Shown one piece after another: positions 1 to 4,570 of a stretch of 7,975 nucleotides of DNA; the first letter of the stretch is position 1; every line of letters starts with the position of its first letter. The position numbers were made by a program, and so were the translations under genes. Source of the stretch: an uncultured Fretibacterium sp. Lineage in GTDB: Bacteria; Synergistota; Synergistia; Synergistales; Aminobacteriaceae. The DNA is taken from NCBI GenBank assembly GCA_905373185.1, contig CAJPSE010000070.1:1-7975 (forward strand), given 5' to 3'. A model generated the notes under the pieces. It was not told the DNA's origin. It ran no database searches and was given only the letters and a program-made list of their open reading frames with translations.

Positions 1-1
1 C

Positions 2-880
2 CTGCGCCTGACCTGGGAAGATATCGTCCGTGTGCTGCAGAACATTGATTGCCTGCAGGGTGGGAACCGGGATCCTATCCTCCGACATTACCTGGAGTAT
101 CTGGAAACACACCACCAGGAGTGGTTTGCCGGCGCTGCCTCCATCCGAAGGAGGATGAAAAGCCTGGCGGACAACTGCCTTCGGATCCTCAGTCCCGGCC
201 GGGATCCGGACGAGGAAGAGGTGTATTGGGACGGCCAGGGCTTTGTCGTTCCGTTGAAGACCACCGGGGACTATGCCCGGGAATTTCACCTGTGTCCTCG
301 GGAGGAGGAGTCACAGTTCACAGAAATCCAGGTAGCCCTGTGGCTGGGCAACAACCTCGGGCAGTCCCGCGCGCTCTTTGAGGCGCGGGAGATCCGTGAC
401 GATATGTCCTGGACGCTGGAAAAAAGCATCGAGGTCGATAAGACGGTTCTGGAGACTGCGATTACCCCTTATCTGAAATTCTCGCATATCATGGGCAGAT
501 TTGTCATGGATGCCTATGTATCCCCTGGCTGTATCGGATCGCACAGGCCGGATATCCGAAAGAAATTTTTTGTCCCTTTGGCACGGAGTTGGCGAAGGGA
601 GGAATGGCCGGAGCTGTTGAATCTGTTAACCGAAAAGAATTCGGTCGTTCTGGAGGACCCGGCTGTTTTCAGGGCGAACTTCAGAAGGAATTTTGAGGAG
701 AGCGACAGGAGCTTTGCTGTTGTGGTTCCCGGCTATGAGGCTATCATCAAAATTCCCGCCGGTATGTTGCCGGAGTACCAGGCCCCGGACTCCGGAAAGG
801 ACTGCGATAAGACGGCCAGCCTGGTTGTCGACGCGATAAAAGCTATCATAAAAAGGGTTGAAGTCTTGCCTGGGGCTTAA
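2..880 (+). CDS. Uncharacterised protein, 5'-truncated by window edge; possibly C-terminal part of a PD-(D/E)XK-nuclease-like protein
   Basis: The reading frame is already open at base 2 and ends at TAA 878-880, giving about 292 codons. A GTG at 32 could in principle start it, but no SD precedes it and the frame continues upstream with sensible sequence (LRLTWEDIVRVLQNID), so I treat the gene as running in from the left. The protein is soluble and charged, with no signal peptide or membrane helix. Visible pieces are a helical start ending in DPILRHYLEYLE, an arginine-rich ASIRRRMKS helix, a VYWDGQGFVVPL strand-like stretch and many Trp/Arg/Glu residues. I recall the opening helices as resembling the region after the nuclease core in some PD-(D/E)XK proteins. 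The core motifs themselves would lie upstream and are not visible, so this assignment is weak. It is followed by a 111-bp gap and is not obviously in an operon. Confidence 0.75.
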   Translation: MRLTWEDIVRVLQNIDCLQGGNRDPILRHYLEYLETHHQEWFAGAASIRRRMKSLADNCLRILSPGRDPDEEEVYWDGQGFVVPLKTTGDYAREFHLCPREEESQFTEIQVALWLGNNLGQSRALFEAREIRDDMSWTLEKSIEVDKTVLETAITPYLKFSHIMGRFVMDAYVSPGCIGSHRPDIRKKFFVPLARSWRREEWPELLNLLTEKNSVVLEDPAVFRANFRRNFEESDRSFAVVVPGYEAIIKIPAGMLPEYQAPDSGKDCDKTASLVVDAIKAIIKRVEVLPGA

Positions 881-941
881 TGGTTCCCGAACGACAGCGG
901 CGCGGGGATGTCTGAGAGGTGGCGTGGGGCGCTCCAGCGAG

Positions 942-962
942 AATCCAGGAAACTCCAGGATT
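942..962 (+). other. Small imperfect hairpin between the first two genes
   Basis: AATCC (942-946) pairs with GGATT (958-962), then an A-A mismatch, then GGA (948-950) pairs with TCC (954-956) around an AAC loop. No T-run follows, so it is not a convincing terminator. It lies just before the SD of the TTG-started gene. It may be incidental. Confidence 0.25.
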
Positions 963-977
963 TGGAAAAATGATCTG

Positions 978-983
978 AGGAGG
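978..983 (+). promoter_or_regulatory. Ribosome binding site that fixes a TTG start
   Basis: A perfect AGGAGG lies 8 nt before TTG 992-994. No ATG or GTG in the same frame is better placed, so this site is the main reason for calling a TTG start. Confidence 0.75.
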
Positions 984-991
984 CGTATTGA

Positions 992-1501
992 TTGCAGGAG
1001 CTGGACAAGCAGTACGATATCTCTTGGGATGGGGGAAAGACAACTCTGCGTATGAGCGGGAAATCGGTTCGCGAGGCCATCAAAAAAGGCGAGATAAAAC
1101 GGGACACCCTGCTGCGCGGAGAGGATGAGGCATGGATACACACCGAAGGCTCCATTTTCGCTGAGGAGTTTTCTGTCAATAAGTCCGGAGAGGCGACAAG
1201 GGCTGACAGGAAAAAGGAATCCTGGTCGCCCTATCTGCCTCACACAAGAACCTCGTCCTTTGCCAAATGGAGCTTGTTTATCATCTCCATCGTGCTTATG
1301 GTCGGGGGCTTTGTCACGGCGGAAATGTTCGTTGACGCGGGCGAGTCAATCGGGGGGATAAGGTCGGTGTCCGGCAACACCTTGGATGAAGCCTATTATT
1401 GGCGTTTGGGATCTTATGTGTATCCGGCAATAGCGTGGGTCGTAAGAGGTTTAGGGGTGTTTTGCGGAACGGTACTCTGGGAGATGGGACGCAAGGCCTA
1501 G
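992..1501 (+). CDS. Small GYF_2-like protein with two C-terminal membrane segments
   Basis: This is a 169-residue protein starting at TTG 992 with AGGAGG 8 nt upstream. Residues about 6-60 have the pattern of the GYF_2/DUF4339-type module: a short strand (YDISWDGG), a helix (SVREAIKKGEIKRDTLLRG), then a Trp-containing segment (DEAWIHTEGSIFAEEF). In known proteins such modules sit on the cytoplasmic side of membrane proteins and probably bind peptides. A polar linker (about 61-92) leads to two hydrophobic stretches, about 93-113 (WSLFIISIVLMVGGFVTA) and about 142-164 (YVYPAIAWVVRGLGVFCGTV). The short loop between them carries Asp and Glu residues. The likely topology is a cytoplasmic N-terminal module with a membrane hairpin. 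Function is unknown. The family call rests on pattern recognition only; the coding call is firm. Confidence 0.8.
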   Translation: MQELDKQYDISWDGGKTTLRMSGKSVREAIKKGEIKRDTLLRGEDEAWIHTEGSIFAEEFSVNKSGEATRADRKKESWSPYLPHTRTSSFAKWSLFIISIVLMVGGFVTAEMFVDAGESIGGIRSVSGNTLDEAYYWRLGSYVYPAIAWVVRGLGVFCGTVLWEMGRKA

Positions 1502-1526
1502 CCCACATACGATAATCCTCTAATAC

Positions 1527-1544
1527 AAAGGAAAAGCCTTTCTT
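1527..1544 (+). terminator. Weak hairpin, possible terminator after the GYF_2-like gene
   Basis: AAAGG (1527-1531) and CCTTT (1537-1541) form a 5-bp stem around AAAAG, followed by CTTAAT. The stem is short and AT-rich and the T-run is poor. It is placed where the upstream transcript should end, 26 nt after the stop codon. Confidence 0.25.
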
Positions 1545-1581
1545 AATAGACAATTTTCACGGGTATTCACCGGGAAGGCGC

Positions 1582-1587
1582 TATAAT
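1582..1587 (+). promoter_or_regulatory. Candidate -10 box (TATAAT) for the HTH-membrane protein gene
   Basis: A consensus TATAAT lies 46 nt before the preferred ATG at 1634. The -35 is unclear: TAGACA at 1547-1552 is too far (29-nt spacer), and TTTCAC at 1555-1560 leaves 21 nt. Transcription would start near 1594, inside the palindrome that overlaps the end of this box. Confidence 0.45.
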
Positions 1588-1616
1588 GAATGCGGCCCTG
1601 CAGGGCCGCATTCATT
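1585..1616. repeat. Perfect 32-bp palindrome, candidate operator
   Basis: The arm AATGAATGCGGCCCTG (1585-1600) is followed directly by its exact reverse complement (1601-1616), with no spacer and no mismatch. It shares three bases with TATAAT 1582-1587 and covers the expected transcription start. No T-run follows (CGATGGGGAGG comes next), which argues against an intrinsic terminator. If transcription starts near 1594, only part of the first arm would be in the RNA, so a DNA-level role such as an operator for a dimeric regulator is more likely than an RNA hairpin. The first three codons of a longer but less likely reading start at 1586 fall inside it. Confidence 0.9.
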
Positions 1617-1633
1617 CGATGGGGAGGATGTTC

Positions 1634-3346
1634 ATGAGGGCATTCGGGGAGGGTGAGGGTGCGGACACTCTGCCGCGGGAGCTGCAGCTGAAGCTGACGA
1701 ACAGGTTCCTGGCGTTTTGCGAGGCGCGCGCCTCGATCCGTCGAAGAATGGAGAGCTATGTCTTGGACTACCAGCTGCACGACACGGGTGCCGCGCACAA
1801 GTACGAGCGACTGGAGGAGCAGTACGCTGCCGACCGCCCCGACCTGAACCATCTGGTTTGGAGCGAGGATGGCCCCGTTCTTTGGGGGATGAGGGATGTT
1901 GCTATCGTGCTGGGGCGCAACGTGTCGAGTGTGATGCGCACGTTCCGCCGCATGGAGAAATCCCCCGGGTGGGGAGAACGTCTGAATGGCCTGACCCACC
2001 GCAGCAAGAACCCGGGGCGCGGCGCCGCCACGCTCTACGGCGGTGGGATCTTCGACGCGATCGTGGATTTCTACGAGGATGCCTATCTGGAACGCCTTAC
2101 GCACCCCCGGCATGGTGCTTCCCTGCCCGAGGAACAGTGCCGCCGCATACGCGATTTCTGGCGCAGGCTAAAGGAGAACCCCGAGGGCCTGGACCTTCGC
2201 GAGTATGCCCGATCCCTTGAGCTGCGAACTGGTACGGGCTTCTCCCTTTCTACTATCTACGCCTGCCTGCGCATGATCGTAAGGCGCGCCTTTTCCATAA
2301 GGGCGGGTACCTTTTTCCTGGTGCTGTTCGCCTTGGTCTACGAGCTCTCTCAACGCTGGCCATGGTTCAATCTGGCTTTGCCGATCCTGTCCCTCTCCGT
2401 TCTCGTCTTTGTCCTCTGCCGGATGCCGAGGGGCCGCTGGTACACGCCTTGGATGGTGGATGCGGGCGCCTGCGCCCTGACCTTCACACTGCTGTGGGGC
2501 TTGGCCGTCATGGCAACCCCGGAGGGGCCCGCGCAGCGGCTTCTGGCCGGCCTGGGCCCGGCCTCGAAGGAGCGCGGAGAGGAGAGCCCCAGATCCGAGG
2601 AAGCACCTCCGGCCGTCTATCTGGACCTGGTATCCGTCCAGGAAGATTATACGAATCCCGCCAATAAGGCTTTTTATCCGGGGACGGTCCATTTTTCCAT
2701 AACTCCGAGCAGACCGGCAAAGGAGATTTTCTACAAGTTTTCCGAGGAAGCGGACTATCAAACTACGGGATTCCTGCCTCAACGGGATCCGAGTACGGGG
2801 CTGCCCTATCCCGATCTCGGCATCACGACGCCCATCTTGCCCGTTGTAACGGTCTACGTACAATTTATCGGAACGGACGATCGGCGTTACGGCCCTTTCA
2901 TTACGACGATAGATACGGCGAAAGCCCGTCTCCAGAAGGTAAAAACGGAGATTCTGCGCCGTGCTCAGCCATGGGTGACCTTTGAAAAAATCGAGGAGGA
3001 AAATATCCTTGCCACCGACCTCTTCTTTTTGCCGGACAACTCCGCCATCGAGAAAATCCGGTTTGGAATCAATACGGATGTTCCGGATAGGGAACGAAAG
3101 TTCGTCTCCGATTCGGAACTTCCCGACCTCGATGCCATGTTGGACGGGGCGGTCGATAGGATCAGGAGCGGGCATAGTGCACCCGATGAAATACAAGGAC
3201 AGATTATGGAGGCCATAAACCTATGGGACAAACACCGGCTGTTCTCAACTCCCAAAACCATCCGGTTCGCGTCCGTTCAGGTCCTTTTCCGCGACGGGAC
3301 CAGCACTGACGTGCGCATCTTCAATAATGTCAAAGCGGATATGTAG
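1634..3346 (+). CDS. Uncharacterised HTH-like / three-helix membrane protein with large C-terminal domain
   Basis: I chose ATG 1634 because GGGAGG (1622-1627) lies 6 nt before it. In-frame ATGs at 1586, 1619 and 1628 are worse: the first lies inside the palindrome and none has an SD. The product is 570 residues. Residues 1-220 are cytoplasmic and basic; about 86-107 (MRDVAIVLGRNVSSVMRTFRRM) looks like a helix-turn-helix of the kind seen at the start of phage antirepressor (Bro-N/ORF6N-like) modules. Hydrophobic stretches follow at about 224-239, 243-263 and 274-294. A linker rich in Pro, Glu and Arg (about 295-325) leads to a 245-residue C-terminal domain with beta-rich sequence (PGTVHFSITPSRPAKEIFYKF; VTVYVQFIG). 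Three helices would put this domain outside the cytoplasm if the N-terminus is inside. The layout resembles a one-component membrane regulator, but I do not recognise a family. GC falls sharply near the linker. Confidence 0.8.
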   Translation: MRAFGEGEGADTLPRELQLKLTNRFLAFCEARASIRRRMESYVLDYQLHDTGAAHKYERLEEQYAADRPDLNHLVWSEDGPVLWGMRDVAIVLGRNVSSVMRTFRRMEKSPGWGERLNGLTHRSKNPGRGAATLYGGGIFDAIVDFYEDAYLERLTHPRHGASLPEEQCRRIRDFWRRLKENPEGLDLREYARSLELRTGTGFSLSTIYACLRMIVRRAFSIRAGTFFLVLFALVYELSQRWPWFNLALPILSLSVLVFVLCRMPRGRWYTPWMVDAGACALTFTLLWGLAVMATPEGPAQRLLAGLGPASKERGEESPRSEEAPPAVYLDLVSVQEDYTNPANKAFYPGTVHFSITPSRPAKEIFYKFSEEADYQTTGFLPQRDPSTGLPYPDLGITTPILPVVTVYVQFIGTDDRRYGPFITTIDTAKARLQKVKTEILRRAQPWVTFEKIEEENILATDLFFLPDNSAIEKIRFGINTDVPDRERKFVSDSELPDLDAMLDGAVDRIRSGHSAPDEIQGQIMEAINLWDKHRLFSTPKTIRFASVQVLFRDGTSTDVRIFNNVKADM

Positions 3347-3571
3347 GGCATGGCTTGGGTTGGATTGGATTGGGGGTTAGCTTGTGGCCCCTTCGGAAAA
3401 CCACAACCGCAGGCAAAAAATAGCACCAGGCACTGAGGTGGTGGTTCGGATTTTACAATGAGGAGCGTCCGCACACGGTGTTACCGGGAAGAATAATTCC
3501 GCAAAATATATATGAAAAGTTCCTTGTTTCTTGAAACTTGACCTAACCTCTTCTTGCTCTCTTTTTGGTCC

Positions 3572-3600
3572 TTGACAGGGGGACCTCTAATAGGTAGTGA
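3572..3600 (+). promoter_or_regulatory. Possible distal promoter for the NYN gene (TTGACA, poor -10)
   Basis: A consensus -35 TTGACA is at 3572-3577. At a 17-nt spacer the -10 position reads TAGTGA (3595-3600), a weak match. The alternative TAATAG (3588-3593) is only 10 nt away. It could act alongside the stronger extended -10 downstream. Confidence 0.3.
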
Positions 3601-3635
3601 GCGTAGGGGCGCAACGCATACAGCCCTGACAATCC

Positions 3636-3644
3636 TGCTATAAT
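3636..3644 (+). promoter_or_regulatory. Extended -10 promoter (TGCTATAAT) of the NYN gene
   Basis: TG at 3636-3637, one base, then consensus TATAAT at 3639-3644 make an extended -10 element. There is no good -35 at 16-18 nt upstream, as is common for extended -10 promoters. The start of transcription would fall near 3651, at the first base of the SD, leaving a 5' leader of only about 12 nt before ATG 3663. Confidence 0.5.
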
Positions 3645-3662
3645 AGCCGTGAGGTGATCTTC

Positions 3663-4214
3663 ATGGCTGAAAAGGCGGCGGTTTTTATCGATGGTGGGTA
3701 TTTGAACAAGATCAATACGGAAAAGTTCAAGCTCGACTATCAGAAATTGGTTTCCCGTCTGCTGGGCTCTTCTATGGAGCTTTGGAGGGCCTATTATTAC
3801 AACTGTCTGCCTTATAAATCCTCAGATCCTTCGGAAGACGACAAAGAGCGATTCAACAACGCGCAGAGATTCTATGACTGTCTGAAAAAATTCCCTCGAA
3901 TGTCGGTAAGGCTCGGGAAGCTCAAATATCGTGGGGAGGATAAAAACAACAAGCCTATTTTTGAGCAGAAGCAGGTCGATTTGATGCTGGGCTTGGATAT
4001 TGCCTCTGTCTGCCTTTCCGGTAGGGTAGAGACGGTGATTCTTTTATCCGGGGACGGAGATATGCTTCCAGCCGTTAAGACCGCGAAAGACGAAAACATC
4101 ATTGTCCGGTTGGCTCACGGCGCGTCGGACACCTACGATCAGGCTCTGTGGGATGAGGCGGATGAAAGAATTGCCTTAAATGAAGTTTTCTTCCAAGAGT
4201 GCCTGTTGAGATAA
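3663..4214 (+). CDS. NYN-domain (LabA/DUF88, PIN-like) putative ribonuclease
   Basis: This 183-residue protein is essentially one NYN domain, the normal size for single-domain members. NYN proteins share the PIN/FEN-like fold and are known or predicted metal-dependent RNases acting in the cytoplasm. Visible metal-site acidic residues are D10 in AVFIDGGYL, D106 and D112 in KQVDLMLGLDIAS, and D131/D133 in ILLSGDGDML; the terminal segment (VRLAHGASDTYDQALWDEADE) also matches the family. Nothing looks broken, so activity is plausible, but the RNA target is unknown. ATG 3663 is preferred over GTG 3654 because GAGGTG (3651-3656) is the SD, 6 nt before the ATG, and the GTG lies inside it. The gene has its own promoter and terminator, so it is probably transcribed alone. 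GC is clearly lower than in polA. Confidence 0.92.
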   Translation: MAEKAAVFIDGGYLNKINTEKFKLDYQKLVSRLLGSSMELWRAYYYNCLPYKSSDPSEDDKERFNNAQRFYDCLKKFPRMSVRLGKLKYRGEDKNNKPIFEQKQVDLMLGLDIASVCLSGRVETVILLSGDGDMLPAVKTAKDENIIVRLAHGASDTYDQALWDEADERIALNEVFFQECLLR

Positions 4215-4220
4215 AAGAAT

Positions 4221-4248
4221 AGGAGCGCCGAAAGGCGCTCCTCTGCTT
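4221..4248 (+). terminator. Intrinsic terminator after the NYN gene
   Basis: A perfect 9-bp stem, AGGAGCGCC (4221-4229) with GGCGCTCCT (4234-4242), closes on a GAAA tetraloop 6 nt after the stop codon. The + strand tail CTCTGCTTC is only moderately T-rich. On the - strand the hairpin is followed by ATTCTTTTATC, so it may end transcription in both directions. Confidence 0.7.
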
Positions 4249-4255
4249 CATAATC

Positions 4256-4280
4256 GCGCTCGCTCGACTAAGAGCGGCGC
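4256..4280. other. Second, imperfect hairpin downstream of the terminator
   Basis: GCGC (4256-4259) pairs with GCGC (4277-4280) and GCTC (4262-4265) with GAGC (4272-4275), with a TC versus G internal bulge and a 6-nt loop. No T-run follows. It may back up the preceding terminator or be incidental. Confidence 0.3.
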
Positions 4281-4552
4281 CTGAATGATGCTTAAATTTT
4301 ACTTCATGAGGCCATAATGTCAACGTAAAGTGACGTGACTCAGCTCAAAACCGCAGGTTGCGATAGCCTATGAGGAATAAAGTGCGTTGTTGTATAGATT
4401 GAGCCCACTCTCCTTTTGCATCCGTCATGTGCAGTGTAAAGTGTGCAAACCCTGTCTTTATCACCCGTTGAAAATTTTGCCTGCGGTTTTGGGAGAAAGT
4501 CCTTGCCTTTACAAAACCCCTGTTCCATGTTACAAGGATGAGAGAGCAGTTC

Positions 4553-4558
4553 AGGAGG
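4553..4558 (+). promoter_or_regulatory. polA ribosome binding site with long spacer
   Basis: AGGAGG is 12 nt before ATG 4571, longer than the usual 5-9 nt. The spacer (TTTTTGTAAACG) can pair with TTTACAAAA at 4508-4516, which may influence access to the start. Confidence 0.65.
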
Positions 4559-4570
4559 TTTTTGTAAACG

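Larger units (their letters stand above)
3347..3662. other. Intergenic region of 316 bp before the NYN gene
   Basis: There is no supported gene here. It begins with a G/T-rich stretch holding short TTGGA repeats (about 3359-3372). A 6-bp stem follows, TTGTGG 3382-3387 with CCACAA 3401-3406 around 13 nt, with an A-run after it, so it does not look like a + strand terminator. One copy of an AACCGCAGG motif (3405-3413) occurs here and recurs near polA. The last third is AT-rich and carries promoter-like elements (TTGACA at 3572-3577 and TATAAT at 3639-3644). Confidence 0.6.
4215..4570. other. Intergenic region and probable polA leader, 356 bp
   Basis: No gene is supported here; an open frame from 4387 into polA has no RBS and overlaps polA in another frame. 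Besides the two hairpins at its start, it holds a 12-bp inverted repeat (CAAAACCGCAGG 4346-4357 and CCTGCGGTTTTG 4480-4491) and a TCCTTG/CAAGGA pair (4500-4505, 4533-4538). It also holds a 9-bp complement between 4508-4516 and 4560-4568. It is AT-richer than polA. I could not identify a clear -35/-10 pair for polA. Confidence 0.6.

Noticed and set aside
1585..1616. The 32-bp palindrome as an intrinsic terminator of the upstream gene
   Set aside because: There is no T-run on either flank and it sits on a -10 box; a regulatory or dispersed-repeat role fits better.
1586..1633. ATG 1586 as start of the HTH-membrane protein (16 extra residues)
   Set aside because: The extra codons lie inside the palindrome and no SD precedes them, whereas ATG 1634 has GGGAGG 6 nt upstream.
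2168..3196. Minus-strand open frame of 342 codons within the HTH-membrane gene
   Set aside because: The + strand frame has coherent membrane helices, an SD and a promoter; the antisense product has no domain signal and an Arg-rich, low-complexity composition.
3359..3376. TTGGA short tandem repeats after the HTH-membrane gene
   Set aside because: Only two to three units in a G/T-rich stretch; too short to call a meaningful repeat.
3347..3662. tRNA, CRISPR or insertion-sequence remnant in the intergenic region
   Set aside because: No cloverleaf or T-loop consensus, no regularly spaced repeats, and no transposase fragment in any frame.
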